NCBI RefSeq assembly: GCF_033115175.1 | Contig: NC_084840.1 | Location: 81,545,179 to 81,609,178, forward strand | Direction of reading: 5' to 3' | DNA from: Lepus europaeus | Taxonomy: Eukaryota > Chordata > Mammalia > Lagomorpha > Leporidae | Length of the DNA stretch: 64,000 nt | In this document: positions 11,513 to 23,789 of the stretch, piece by piece | How positions within the stretch are numbered: position 1 is the stretch's first letter | How the letters are laid out: each line of letters begins with the position of its first letter | Notes under the pieces: generated by a model | Seen by the model: only the letters and a program-made list of their open reading frames with translations | Database searches by the model: none | What the model was told of the DNA's origin: nothing | Made by a program: the position numbers and the translations under genes

Positions 11513-11815
11513 TTTTTTACAGGTAGAGTTATAGACAGAGAGAGAGAGAGAAAGGTCTTCTTTCCTCTGGTTCACTCCCCAAATGACCACTATGGCTGGT
11601 GTGCTGCACTGATCCAAAGCCAGGAGCCAGGGGCCTCTTCTTGGTCTCCCATGCAGGGACAGGGGCCCAAGCACTTGGGCCATCCTCCACTGCCTTCCCA
11701 GGCCACAGCAGAGAGCTGGACTGGAAGAGGAGCAAGCGGGACTAGAACCTAGCACCCATATGGGATGCTGGCGCCGGAGGCGGAGGATTAGCCAAGTGAG
11801 CCATGGCGCCGGCCC
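11513..11815 (-). mobile_element. Young CSINE, antisense
   Basis: TTTTTTTTACAGGTAGAGTTATAGACAG tail end, core (GGTTCACTCCCCAAATGACC), and a head reading in reverse GCCATGGCGCCGGCCCC at about 11800-11815. It interrupts the antisense L1. It forms an inverted pair with the sense SINE at 11976. Confidence 0.93.
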
Positions 11816-11975
11816 CTTGTTGTTTGTTGATTTCTGTATGGGAGCATTCTAACAGGGGTGAGGTGAAACCTCATCATGGTTTTGATTTGCATTTCCTTGA
11901 TGGCTAATGATCCTGAGCATTTTTTCATATGTCTTTTGACCATTTGAATTTCCTCTCTTGAAAAATGCCTGTTCA

Positions 11976-12323
11976 GGCTGGCGCCGCTGCTCACTAGGCT
12001 AATCCTCCGCCTTGCGGCGCCGGCACACCGGGTTCTAGTCCTGGTCGGGGCACCGATCCTGTCCCCGTTGCCCCTCTTCCAGGCCAGCTCTCTGCTGTGG
12101 CCAGGGAGTGCAGTGGAGGATGGCCCAAGTTCTTGGGCCCTGCACCCCATGGGAGACCAGGAGAAGCACCTGGCTCCTGCCATTGGATCAGCGCGGTGCG
12201 CCTACCGCGGCGGCCATTGGAGGGTGAACCAACGGCAAAAGGAAGACCTTTCTCTCTGTCTCTCTCTCACTGTCCACTCTGCCTGTCAAAAATAAAAAAA
12301 AAAAGAAAAAGAAAAAAAAAAAG
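11976..12323 (+). mobile_element. Young CSINE, sense, with 15-bp target duplication
   Basis: Head GGCTGGCGCCGCTGCTCACT, B-box GGTTCTAGTCC, and tail CTGTCAAAAATAAAAAAAA with an A/G-rich end. Flanked by AAAAATGCCTGTTCA (11961-11975) and AAAAACGCCTGTTCA (12324-12338), one mismatch. Confidence 0.95.
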
Positions 12324-12338
12324 AAAAACGCCTGTTCA

Positions 12339-13421
12339 AGCCCTTTTTTCGTTTCTTTACTGGATTACTAAATATTTGTCAATATTCTTGAAAGACAAAC
12401 TCTTTACTTCATTGATTTTTCTCTTTGTTGATTTCCTTTTATGTATGACCTAATATTTACTTTTTCCTCCCTTTTGTTTACTTGTGTTTGAATTCTTTTT
12501 ATTTTTCTAGTTCCTTAATTCATAATATTGCGTTGTTGATTTGAGAGCTTTGTCTTTTTTTTACTCCTTATGTACATATTTTTCTTATTGCTTTCACTGC
12601 ATCTTACAAGTTTTAGATATGTTGTAGTTTTTGTTGTAATTTGTCTTAAGATATTTTCCATATTCTGATTTGGTGTTTAAAAGAATGTATTGTAACTTCT
12701 AAAATTCTTCTTAGATTAATTTTTAGTTTTAATTCCATTCAGATAAAAAATAGCTTGTATTCATTTAAATCTCATAAAATGTATTGACTATTTTGTGTCC
12801 TAATACATGGTGTGTCCTGGAGAATGTTCTTTATACACTAGAAAAAAATGTATATTTTGCTGCAGTCCTATATTTATTACTACTTTCCTGTTTGTAATAT
12901 GTATTATTGGAAGGAGGCTGTTTATGAGTCCAAGCATTGCAGAGTTGTCTGTTTCAATCTTCAGTTCTGTCAGTGGTAGCCTCCAGGCATTGTGGGATTC
13001 TTTTGTTTGTTTTTTATGTTTTTATAATTATCAAATATGCTTGATGAATTGATCCTTTGTAAGTATACATTCTTTGTCAGCAGTTCTTGTCTCTTGAAAA
13101 AGTTTTTTTCCTTGAAACCTCTTTTGTTTGTTGGAATAGCCATCTCAGATATCATTGGCTACTTTTGTATAGAATGTCATTCTTTATGGATATGCTTTCA
13201 ACTTTTTCATGTCTGTACATATAGAGTCTCATATATAGAATATAATTGGATCGTGTGTATGTGCTTCTACAGTCTTCCAATTTCTATCTTTTGAAAGGAA
13301 GGTTTAATCCATTTATGTTTTAAACAATCAGCATTAAGAGATTTACTTTGGTGATTTTTAAATATTTGTTTTAGTATGTTTTAAACAATTTTTCACTCAT
13401 TTCTTCCTTTACTCTTAATTG
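12339..13421 (-). mobile_element. Old L1, antisense
   Basis: Diverged L1 EN/ORF2 5' text in reverse (ACTGCATCTTACAAGTTTTAG, TTGTCTTAAGATATTTTCC, AAGGTTTAATCCATTTATG). It continues past the SINE at 13431 into 14151-15709. All frames are closed. Confidence 0.7.
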
Positions 13422-13430
13422 TGATTACTT

Positions 13431-13792
13431 GGGTTTTTTTTTAAAGATTTATTTATTTATTTATTTGAAAGACAGAGTTACAGAGAAAGGTAGGGAGGGA
13501 GGGAGGGAGGGAGAGAGAAAGAGAGAGAGAGGTGTTCCATCCACTGGTTCACTCCCCAGATGACTGCAATGGCTAGAGCTGCACTGATCTGAAACCAGGA
13601 GCCAGGAGCTTCCTCCAGGTTTCCCACACGGGTGCAGGGGCCCAAGGACTTGGGCCATCTTCTACTGCTTTCCCAGGCCATAGCAGAGAGCTGGATTGGA
13701 AGAGGAGCAGCCAGAACTAGAACTGGCACCCATATGGGATGCCCACGCTTCAGGCCAGGGCTTTAACCTGTTGCACCACAGCACCGGCCCCA
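13431..13792 (-). mobile_element. CSINE, antisense, with target duplication
   Basis: Tail TTTAAAGATTTATTTATTTATTTGAAAG, GGGAGGGAGGGAGGGAG tract, core, and reversed head CACAGCACCGGCCCCA. Flanked by TGATTACTT (13422-13430 and 13793-13801). Confidence 0.95.
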
Positions 13793-13844
13793 TGATTACT
13801 TAGTTTTTAAAGGTGAACTATTTTTAAGTACTCTTCTCATTTCC

Positions 13845-14150
13845 TTTTATTTGTTTAGCTAATTTATTAGAGAGGAAGGGGGAGAGAGAGTGAGAGATCC
13901 TATCTATTTTTCATTTGAAAAATGTCTATAATCGCTAGTGCTGGGCCTGAGCCAGAGCTGTGAACCAGGAATACAAGCCAGGTCTTCCCACATGGGTGTC
14001 AGGAACCCAGTCACTGGACCCATCACCACAACCTCCCAGAGTCTGTATTTGCAAGAAGCTGGATTCAGGATCAGAGCCAGGAATCAAACACAGGCTTCTG
14101 ATATGTGATTTGGGCATCTTAATCACTAAGCTAAATGGCTGCTCCCCTTT
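13845..14150 (-). mobile_element. Old CSINE-related element, antisense
   Basis: Starts with TTTATTTGTTTAGCTAATTTATTAGAGAG, has a GGGGGAGAGAGAG tract, and a core resembling old CSINE (GCTGGGCCTGAGCCAGAGC, CCCACATGGGTGTCAGG). The end TCTTAATCACTAAGCTAAATGGCTGC matches an old head. Strongly diverged. Confidence 0.65.
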
Positions 14151-15709
14151 TGTGTGTATTTTTTACATTTATTTTTTGTGGTTTAAGTAGGGATAACAGT
14201 TAATACTCTAGATTCATAGAAGTTTGGATTGATCACAGTGTAATAGCTAGCCTTGAGAAACTCTGATACTATACTGCATTTCCTGTACCCATTTTATGTT
14301 GTTATCACAAATCACATCTTTATTGTATACTCAGGTATAAAATGTCAAAAATCATTTTTATTTTAAATCATACAGTAAAAAATGAAGCTACAAACAAAAA
14401 ATACAATAACACTGGCTTTTACATTTGACCATACACTAAGCTTTAATGAAGAGCTTTTCTTGTTTACATGACTTTGAATTACTGTTCAGTTTTCTTTAAT
14501 TTGACCCTGAAGGATTTATTTTTGCATTATTTGTAATATAGTGCTAGTGGTGTTGAATCCCTCAGCTTGTGTTTATCTGGGAAAATCTTAATTCCTTGCT
14601 CATTTTTTGAAGGATAACTTCGATGCCTGTAAGATTCTCAGCTGACTTTTTTTTCCATTTGGTATTTCTAGTATGTCATCTCACTGCCTGTGTTCTCCAT
14701 TGTTCATGTTGCAAAATTGGCTGTTATTCTTATTAAGAACCTTTGTTCATGACAGGTTAGGATTCTGACATTAAGTTGATTTTCCCTTGTCTCTTCACAG
14801 TTGGATATAGGTTGTCTGAGTCCACACTGAGCTATTTTTGATTTTATATTACTTGGTACTGATTTAGTCTTGGATGTACAGTTACATAACTTACATCAAA
14901 TTCTGAAGGTTTTTATCCATTTTTTCCTCAAAAATTTTTCTTTTTGACAGGCAGAGTGGATAGTGAGAGAGAGAGACAGAGAGAAAGGTCTTCCTTTTTG
15001 CCGTTGGTTCACCCTCCAATGGCCGCTGCAGCCGGCGCATCGTGCTGATCCGAAGGCAGGAGCCAGGTGCTTCTCCTGGTCTCCCATGCGGGTGCAGGGC
15101 CCAAGCATTTGGGCCATCCTCCACTGCCTTCCCGGGCCATAGCAGAGAGCTGGGCTGGAAGAGGGGCAACCGGGATAGAATCCAGTGCCCCAACCAGGAC
15201 TAGAACCCAGTGTGCCGGCGCCGCAAGGCAGAGGATTAGCCTGTTAAGCCACGGCACCGGCCTCAAATATTTTTCTATCCCTCTTCACTTGAGTTGGTAA
15301 TTTCAATTGTCCTGTCTTCAATTTCACAGATTCTTTCTTATATCTGTTCAAATATGCTGCTTGATTGTTCTAGTGAATTTTAAAATTTTGCTTTTGTGAC
15401 TTTCAGATGCAGAATTTCTTCTTGGCTCCCATTTTACGTTTTCATTTATTTGAGCTCATTATATCCATACATTGTGATTTCCTTTCGTTTTCTTTCCTGT
15501 ATTTATGCTCATGAGCATACTCATGACAGCAGCTGCAAATAAGTTGATGTTCTCTTCGGTTAGGAAGAGCAGCCTGTATACATTCCTGTTCGTCTGGATA
15601 GGTTGTAATAATTTGCATAAATAGTAGTTGGAAGTGACGCTGTGTGGCTCCTGCTTGGCTTTCTTGGACACATAGGTTCTGGAAGCTGTATCTCAAGATA
15701 CTCTGTGTC
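14151..15709 (-). mobile_element. Old L1 ORF1 / 5' region, antisense
   Basis: The ORF1-to-5' part of an old L1 in reverse: CTTAATTCCTTGCTCATTTTTTGAAGG, GTATGTCATCTCACTGCCTG, and after the SINE CAATTTCACAGATTCTTTC. Open frames within it (e.g. 15442-15696 on the minus strand) have no conserved L1 coding pattern. They look incidental. Confidence 0.65.
14941..15260 (-). mobile_element. Young CSINE, antisense, with target duplication
   Basis: TTTTTGACAGGCAGAGTGGA tail end, complete core, and reversed head CCACGGCACCGGCC. Flanks CCTCAAAAATTTTTC (14926-14940) and CCTCAAATATTTTTC (15261-15275) differ at one base. Confidence 0.95.
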
Positions 15710-15721
15710 AGAACTCATTTG

Positions 15722-16065
15722 TGGCTGGTGCTGTGGCTCACTAGGCTAATCCTCTGCCTGCGGTGCCAGCACCCCAGGTTCTAGTCCCAGTTGAGGCTCC
15801 AGTTCTGTCCCGGTTGCTCCTCTTCCAGTCTAACTCTCTGCTGTGGCCTGGGAAGGCAGTGGAGGATGGCCCAAGTGCTTGGGCCCTACACCCGCGTGGG
15901 AGATCAGGAGGACGCACCTGGCTCCTGGCTTTGGATTGGCACAGCACACCAGCTGTAGCGGCCATTTGGGGGAGTGAACCAATGGAAGGAAGACCTTTCT
16001 CTCTGTCTCTCTCTCTCTCTCTCACTGTCTAACTCTGCCTGTCAAAAAAAAAAAGAAAAGAAAAT
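15722..16065 (+). mobile_element. Young CSINE, sense, with target duplication
   Basis: Head GTGGCTGGTGCTGTGGCTCA, CCGGTTGCTCCTCTTCC, and tail CTGTCAAAAAAAAAAAG. The duplication AGAACTCATTTG lies at 15710-15721 and 16066-16077. Confidence 0.95.
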
Positions 16066-16512
16066 AGAACTCATTTGCCATTCAATAAGAAGTGTAAGGC
16101 ACTGAAAGGCGCTGTATTGGTTCTCTGGTCAGTAGCCCCACCTGGGGCAGATATGCAAGTGATTAAACCCCTAGAAAATGAAAAAAAGCCCCTTGGAATG
16201 AAAAAAAATAGTCATTTTTTATGAGGTCCATTTTATGAAGTATATTACCTACTGTTTGTACTTTTGGTGCTGTATCCAAGAAACCATTATCTAAACCAAA
16301 GCCATACTACTGTACTCTTATATTTTCTTATAAGTGTCATGGTTCTAACTCAATAATTATGTTTTCAATTCAATTCAATTTGTATCTAGTGTGAAGTTGG
16401 GGGTCCAGCTTCATTCTTTTATGTGTGATTGATCAGTACCTAGCATCATTTCTGAAAAGACTTCTACTCATTTAATTTTCTCTGTGTCCTTGTAGAAAAG
16501 CAACAGACCATA

Positions 16513-17150
16513 GGGGAAGGGGTTGGCACAACAGTTAAGGTGTCTCATATCAGAATGTCTGTTTTGAGTCTCAGCTGGGTGTGCTTCAGATGCAGCTTCC
16601 TGCTAAGGTCCATTCCTTAGGGCACCCAATGCTGGCTCAAGCACTTGGGTTCCTGTCATCCCTGTGGGAGACTCAGATGGAGTCCCTGGATCTTGGCTTT
16701 AGCCTGATCGAGCCCTAGCTGTTTCAGGCACTTGGAGGTAGATTAACCAGTGGATTAACTAGTGGGTTAAAGATTTGCCTACCTTGGGGTTGGCGCCATG
16801 ACTCACTTGGTTAATCCTCCACCTGCGGCACCGGCATCCCATATGGGTGCCAGGTTCTGGTCCCAGATGCTCCTCTTCCAGTCCAGCTCTCTGCTGTGGC
16901 CCGGGAGGGTGGTGGAGGATGGCCCAAGTGCTTGGGCCCCTGTACCTGCATGGGAGACCAGGAGGAAGCACCTGGCTCCTGGCTTCGGATCAGCATAGCT
17001 CTGGCAGTGGAGGCCATTTAAGGTGTGAACCAATGGAGGGAAGACCTTTCTCTCTCTCTCACTGTCTAACTCTATCTGTCAAAAAAAAAAAAAAAGATCT
17101 GCCTACCTTTCTTTCTCTCTGCCTTTGAAATAAAATGAAAAAAAAAAGAA
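16513..17150 (+). mobile_element. Old CSINE, sense, itself interrupted by a younger CSINE
   Basis: Head GGGGAAGGGGTTGGCACAAC, middle GGGCACCCAATGCTGGCTC, then the younger SINE at 16786-17094, then the old tail CTTTCTCTCTGCCTTTGAAATAAAATG to 17150. It gives an old-to-young order within one locus. Confidence 0.85.
16786..17094 (+). mobile_element. Young CSINE nested in old CSINE
   Basis: Head GGGGTTGGCGCCATGACTCA, and tail ATCTGTCAAAAAAAAAA. Flanked by AGATTTGCCTACCTT (16771-16785) and AGATCTGCCTACCTT (17095-17109), a 15-bp duplication with one mismatch inside the older SINE's tail. Confidence 0.95.
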
Positions 17151-17953
17151 AATTTGTTGACCATGAATTTAAGGTTTTATATCTGAACACATTCTCTGTG
17201 TGTTTGTACCACACAATAAAATGAATATAATAAAATTGCTTATAAATAGAAAGATTTATGTTTGAACTCTCAATTTAGTTTCATTTACTTATGTGTCTGC
17301 ACTTATGACAGTACTACATTATCTTGAATACTGTATTTTTATTAAGCTTTTAAGTTGTGAAGTGTAAGTTCTCCCCAGTTATCTTTCCTCATTAAAAATT
17401 AAATTAATTAAATTAATAATTAAAAATTATTTTGGGTATTCTGGGTCCCTTAAGTTTCCAATGAATTTAGTATCACTTTATAAATTTCTGTAAAAAAGAT
17501 ACCTGAGATTTTGATTGAGGTTATGTTGAACCTGTCAATCAGTCAGAATGTATTACTACTTTAACAATATTAAGTGTAACAACATATAAGTTATCTTTTC
17601 ATTCATTATATCTTCTTAGATCATTTCAATGATAATTTCTGGGTTTTTGTATATAAAACTTACTGTTTTGTTCAAATAATTCTTAAGTATTCATTTGATA
17701 ATGTAAATTTTTAAAATTTCATTTTCAGATTATTCAAAGTTAACGTATAGAAATAAAATTCAGTTATGAATATTGATCTTGTGATCTGAACTTTGCTAGG
17801 TTCATTTCTTCTAAAAGGACTATTATATTTTTTCTGAATACTCATGTTAATGTGATGATAATGCAAAGGGAACAGTGTCATGTAGCTCATAGTTACAAAC
17901 TGAAAAATATAATGATATCTCCCTTCCTCATCCCTCTCTCCCCATTTCTTCCT

Positions 17954-17957
<4 letters not shown>

Positions 17958-17992
<35 letters not shown>
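17958..17992. repeat. (CT)n microsatellite
   Basis: About 17 uninterrupted TC units in old L1 sequence, with no SINE core beside it. Probably polymorphic in length. Confidence 0.95.
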
Positions 17993-17996
<4 letters not shown>

Positions 17997-18414
17997 CATG
18001 TTTTTCTTACAATTTTCTATATATAATATCTGTAAATCTAAATGATTTCTTTTGCTTTCCCAGTATGAGTACATTTTATTAATCTTGCCCAATTTCCCAA
18101 GATAGATGCTCCAATGTAGTGCTATATAGAAGTGATGAGAACAGAATCATGTCTTCCTTTCTAACCCTTAGTGGGAATGTTCACCATTATTCATGCTGTT
18201 AATGAAATGGGGTTGTGTAGGTGAGTTTACTAGATTGATGAAGTTCCCTTCCATTTCTAGTTCTGTGAGTGTGTTTTATTAATGAATAATTTAAATTTTA
18301 CATCTCTTCCTATTTATTGAGATGATACATTTATGTGTATATGGGCATGTACTTTATTCTGTGAATATTATGTAGTATATTGATTGATTTTTGTTTACTT
18401 TTTTATTTTATTTT

Positions 18415-21400
18415 TTGAGAACTCGTTTTACAGTTAAGTCTATAAGCAAAGTGGGAGTTCTTCCTCCCTTTAGAGAAAAGTACGCCGTCCTTTGATGGCC
18501 ACTTCTTTCCACTGGGATCTCACAGAGACCCTTCATGTAGAATTTTCCACAGTGTCTTGGCTTTTCAGCCAGACCAGGAAGACTTAAGAGCTTATTCTGG
18601 GGTCAGAGTGTTACTTAAAGTGATGCTGTGTGGGCTGCTTCCAATGTTGAAACATTCTCTACTTTAATTCTATTATCATTATTATTACCAGACACTTGAT
18701 TCTATTTATATGATCACTTCAAGACTTAATCCTGTCTATACATTCACTTTAACACTTAATATCACTTTAACAATTAAGATGGCATTTTTATCACCAATTG
18801 CAATGGGATTTGTAATCCCATGACAAGTTTTTAAACTGTACCCTTAGAAGTTTGTAGGAATGTATGCAGAACCATATAGCTTTACAGTTACAAACTTCCT
18901 CTTCCCTCTCTTATTCCCACTCTTAATTTTACTGAGGTCCATTCTCAATTAACTGTATACACATATGATTGGCTCTATGTTAAGTAAAGAGTTCGACAAA
19001 TAGTGTGAAGAAGGAAAAAAAAAACTATTCCTTGACAGTTGAGACAAGGGCTGTTCAAGTCATTGCTTCTCAAAGTGTCAATTTCACTTTTACAGATTTT
19101 CTTTAGGTGCTCTAGTAGTTCTCACAGATCAGGGAGAACAGATGGTATTTGTCCCTTTGGGACTGGCTTATTTCACTAATATGGTGTTTCCAGATTCATC
19201 CGGTTTCTTGCAAATGACTGGATTTCATTTTTTTAAAAGCTGTGTAGTATTCCATATCCCATAAGTTCTTTATGCAGGCTTCAGTTGAAGAGCATTTAGG
19301 TTGATTCCATGTCTTAGCTATTGTGAATTGAGCTACAATAAACATGGAGGTGCAGATAACACTTTATTTACTGTTTTCATTTCCCCTCAGTAAATTCCCA
19401 GGAGTGGGATGACTGGGTCTTGTGGTAGGTCTATATTCAGATTTCTGAATTATCTCCATACTATCTTCCGTATTGGCTTTACCAGTTTACATTCTCACTG
19501 ACAGTAGATTAGGGTACCATTCTCTCCACATCCTTCCCGCATTTGTTGTTTGTGATTTCTGTTTGAGCATCATTCTATCTGGGGTGAGGTGAAACCTCAC
19601 TGTAGTTTTGATTTGCATTTCCCTGATGGCTAGTGATCCTGAACATTCTTTCAAGAGTCTGTTGGCCATTTGGATTTCCTTTTTCTAAAAATGCCTGTTC
19701 AAGTCCTTTTCAAATTCCTTAACTGGGTTGTTTGTTTCGTTGTTGTTTAGTTTCTTGATCTCTTTGTGTATTCTGGTTATTAATTCTTTATCACTTAAAT
19801 AGTTTGCAGAAAGTTACTCCCATTCTGTCGATTGCCTCTTCACTTTCCTGAGTGTTTCTTCAGAAATACAGGATCGGTGCCCCGACCGGGACTAGAACCC
19901 GGTGTGCCGGCGCCGCAAGGCGGAGGATTAGCCTAGTGAGCTGCGGCGCCGGCCGAAAGTGTGTTGTATTTTATCAAATGCTTTTTCTGCAGCTATTGAA
20001 ATAATCATTTGATTTTTGTTGTTCAATTTGTTAATGTGATGTTTCACATTGATTGATCTGGGAATGTTAAACCATCCCTGCATAGCAGGGATACATCTCA
20101 CTTGGTCCTGTTGGGTGATGAATCTGATATGTTGTTGGATTTGAATGGCTAGAAATTTGTTGAGGATTTTTTAATCTATGTTTAACAGGGAAATTGGTCT
20201 GTAGTTTTCTTTCTCTGTTGTATCTTTTCTGGGTTTAGGAATTAAGGTGATGTTGGCTTCATAGAAAAAAGTTGGGAGAGTATCCTTTCTTTCAATTATT
20301 TTGAATAACTGGAGAAGAATTGGAGTTAGTAATTCTTTAAATGTCTTGCAGAGTTCCACAGTGAAGCCATCCAGTCCTGGACTTCTTTTGTTTTGAAGTC
20401 TTTATTATTGATTTAGTTTCTGTATTGGGTCTGCTTAGATTTTCTATGTCTTCATGGCTTAATTTAGGTAGGTTGTATGTGTCCAGAAATTTATCCATTT
20501 TTCTATGTTTCTCAGTTTGTTAGCATTCAACCCTTTGTTGTAGTTTCTCATGATTCTTTTTATTTCTGTTGTATCTGTTGTTACGATTCCTTTTCATCTC
20601 TATTGATTTGGGTCTTCTCTCTCCTTTTTTTGTTAGTTGGGCCAATGGTGTGTCAATTTTGTTTATTTAAATAAAACAGCCGTTTTGTTGCTCTTTTGGA
20701 ATTTTTAAAATTCAATTTTGTTGATTTCTCTAATTTGAATTATGTCTTTTTTTCTACTAGTTTGGGGTTTGGTTTGCTGTTGTTTTTATAGATCCTTGAG
20801 ATGCATTCATAGCTCATTTATTTGTTGCCTTCACAATTTCTTGATGTAGGCACCAATTGCTGTAAACTTTCCTCCTTAACACTTCTTTTGCTGTATCTCA
20901 TAAGTTTTGATATGTTGTATTCTCATCTTCATTTGCTTCCAGAAGTTTTTTCATTTGTTTTTTGATTTCTTTTATGACCCACTATTCATTCAGGAGCAGA
21001 CTTTCAGTATGCATGTGTTTGCATATGTTCTAAAGATTGCTGTGTTGCTGATTTCCAACTTCTTTCCATTGTGATACAAGAAGATGCATGGTATGATTTC
21101 CATGTTTTTGAATTTGCTGAGACTTGCTTTATAGCCTAGTATGTGATCTGTCCTAGATAAAATTCTATGCTCTGGTGAGAAGAATGTATTCTGTAAGTGT
21201 AGGATGAAAAGTTCTGTAGATACGTGTTAGGTCCATTTGGTCTATAGAGTTAGTTAACTCTGCTGTTTCCTTGCTGATTTTATGTCTGGTTGATCTGTCC
21301 ATTACTGAAAGTGGGGTATTGAAGTCCCTGAATACTCTTCTAAAGGGAGTCTGTGTCTCCCTTTAGATCCATTGACATTTCTTTTCAATAGCCAGGTTTC

Positions 21401-23785
21401 TTGTGATTAGTCGCATATACGTTTATGATAGTTACATCTTCCTATTGAATTGATTCCTTAATCATTACATAGTGCCCTTCTTTGTCTCTTTCAACAGTTT
21501 TTGTGTTAAAGTCTATTTTGTCTGATGTTAGGATGGCTACACCAGCTCTGTTTTGGTTTATGTTAGCATGGAATATCTTTTTCCATCCTTTGACCTTCAG
21601 TCTGTGGACATCTTTGTTGGTGAGATGTGTTTCTTGTTGGCAGAAAATAGATGAGTTTTGCTTTTTAATCCATTCAACCTGTATGCGTCTTTTAACTGGA
21701 GAGTTGAGATCATTTATACTCAAGGTGACTATTTGTAAGTAATGACTTGGCCCTGCCATTTTCCCATAAATAATCCTGTTGTTTACTTTGGATTTTCTTT
21801 GAACTTCTACTGGAGATTTTCTTCCTTTACCTTTTTGTAGTGATGACCATGTTTCTGTTTTCAGCATATCCTTAGCATCTTTTGTAAGGCTGGATAGGTG
21901 GTGACAAATTCTTTCAATTTCTATTTGTTATGGAAGGTCTTTATTTCACCTTCTTTCATAAATGAGAGCTTTTCAGGATATAGTATTCTTGGTTGACAGT
22001 TTTTTTCTCTTAAGACTTGAACTATACCTTGCTATTCTCTTCTAGCCTAGGTTTCTGATGAGAAGTCTGCTGTGAGCCTAATTGGAGATCCTCTGAAAAT
22101 AATCTGGTGTTTCTCTCATGCCCGTTTTAGATTCTTTTCTTTATGTGTTACTGTGTTGAGTTTGATTACAATGTGTCACAGTGAAGAAATTTTTTGGTCA
22201 TTTCGATTAGGAGTTCTGTGTGCTTCCTGTACTTGGATGTCCCTTTACTTCTCCAAATTAGGGAAGTTTTTTGTTATTAATCTAATTCTTTCTTTCCATA
22301 CTTTCAGGAACTCCTAGAACCCATATGTTGGCTCAATTTATATTATTCTGTATATTCCCAGCAGTGTTTTTTAGTTGTCTGATTTCCTCTTCTTATTTTT
22401 GGTTTGACTGTATAATTTCATATGCTTTGTCTTCTAAGTCAGATATTTCCTCTTTTGCTTCACCAATTCTGTTGTTAAGACTTTCCACTGAATTTTTTAT
22501 TTGTTCTATTGAATTCTTCATTTCATTTTGATTTCTCTTTTAAGATCTCAATTTCGTGGGATAAATTTTCTTTGATGTCCCATATGGATTTCTGTAATTT
22601 GTGCATTTGCTTCTGATTACATCTGCATAATCTTATGATCTGTTTTTTGAATTCCATTTCTTTCATTTCTTAAAACTCATCATCTTTTCAATCTAGCATT
22701 GAAGTGTTGTGTTCTTTTGGAGGTTTCATGTTGTCTTCCTTATCCTTGTTTCTTAAATTGGTGTGTTTGTTGTTTGGCATTTGTGGAGATACTCATTAGT
22801 TCCCTCTTTGTATTTTTTTTTCTGTGGTGGCTTTTATCTTTGTGCTATGCTTCTGTAGATAAGTGAAGTGTCTGCTTGTCTAGAGGCTTGTAGTGGGTGT
22901 GGCCATCGAGCTGAGCTCTGTTTCATTCTCCAGGGTGATGGGCGTGTCTAAGGTGACACACCCAGGTTTGGCATGGCAAATCTTTTTTTTAATCAGAAGG
23001 TAGGTTTATTCTGCTCAGCTGAGTTCCTCTCCTCAAAGGATACCAGTGCCTGAGCACTAACCCCATTGGGTATAATATTTGTCCACATAAAGGATCTGTG
23101 CAGTACTCAGAGTAAGTTCAGCTTCCCCAGAAATGTCTAACCAGGTAACCAGGTGTGGAGTCTCCCACTGTGACTGCCTAAAGTCCCAGCCAAACCGTAA
23201 GTCCTCCAGCATACCCCCAGTTTTTTTCACTGTCCTGGCACAGAAGCCTCACACAGTCACAAGCTCCTAGCACCCTGTTAGTTCTCCCTTCCAGAGTCAG
23301 GAGTCTCTACTCAGCTGGTTGCTGGGCATGGACACAAGTTGGAGCAGCTGTTTTGTATATCCAAAATGGCAGCCACTCTATCAGCTTGTTACAGGATGCT
23401 GTTGTTAAGTGATCATGAAGAGAGACATGTATCCATCTTTTTTTTCTCCTCTAGTTTAGCAGGTATACTATCCCCCATGGGGCTTCAAGCCAGTTTCCCT
23501 CCATGCTCTTGCTGCAGCTTTATTGCCAGTGGCTTCTTCTGTGGTTTGGTCTCACCTCACTTTCCAACACTAGTGTGAAGGCTCTTGGCTGCTGGGGTCC
23601 TGAGTTGTGGACTTCCAGGCCCTTGACATAGGTCCACCATGTCCCTCTAATTTGTGTAGAATTTCCTCTGCCATTTTCTCCCTAACTCTTCTCTGAGACT
23701 GCACTCTCTCCACTTTTTTAAACTATCTTCTCCTAGACTAGAACAGTAAGCTCTCTCCTTACTTTGCCACCTTGGAAGCCGCCAT
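18415..23785 (-). mobile_element. Long L1 copy, antisense, internally deleted
   Basis: Runs from part of the 3' UTR (18415-19140) through the ORF2 C-terminus (to 19868). After an 86-base SINE head it continues in the RT core (TATTTTATCAAATGC), the endonuclease domain (minus-strand frame 21442-21867, with a QETHL motif), ORF1 (about 21870-22790) and a GC-richer 5' UTR to about 23785 (CACCTTGGAAGCCGCC). Compared with the full-length copy at 43415-50326, about 1.2 kb of ORF2 between the C-terminus and the RT is missing at 19868. All frames carry stops. Confidence 0.88.
19870..19955 (-). mobile_element. Isolated CSINE head fragment at an L1 deletion
   Basis: About 86 bases matching only the tRNA-like head of a young CSINE in reverse (GGATCGGTGCCCCGACCGGG, GGCGGAGGATTAGCC, GCGGCGCCGGCC). 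It has no core and no tail. It sits exactly where the surrounding L1 lacks about 1.2 kb. Confidence 0.9.
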
Positions 23786-23789
23786 TATT

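Larger units (their letters stand above)
10195..11960 (-). mobile_element. Older L1 3' region, antisense, host to nested insertions
   Basis: Older 3' UTR signature at 10230-10612 (CTACCCTACCTTCCCTC, AAATAAAGAGTTGAACAACTAG). ORF2-end text resumes at 11130 (GGGACTGGCTTATTTCAC) and continues to 11512 and again at 11813-11960. The gaps are exactly filled by a younger L1 and a SINE, which gives a clear relative order of insertion. Confidence 0.85.
16200..18400 (-). mobile_element. Old L1 ORF2, antisense, split by a SINE pair
   Basis: Reverse L1 text at 16230-16505 (GGGGTCCAGCTTCATTC) continues across the SINE cluster at 17160-18400 (TTGACCATGAATTTAAGG, TACCTGAGATTTTGATTGAGG, GAATGTTCACCATTATTCATG). 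It is an old family with heavy divergence. 16078-16199 shows nothing I recognise. Confidence 0.7.

Noticed and set aside
17941..18082. Open frame with a Ser/Leu run (17852-18082)
   Set aside because: It is produced by the (CT)n microsatellite in old L1 sequence.
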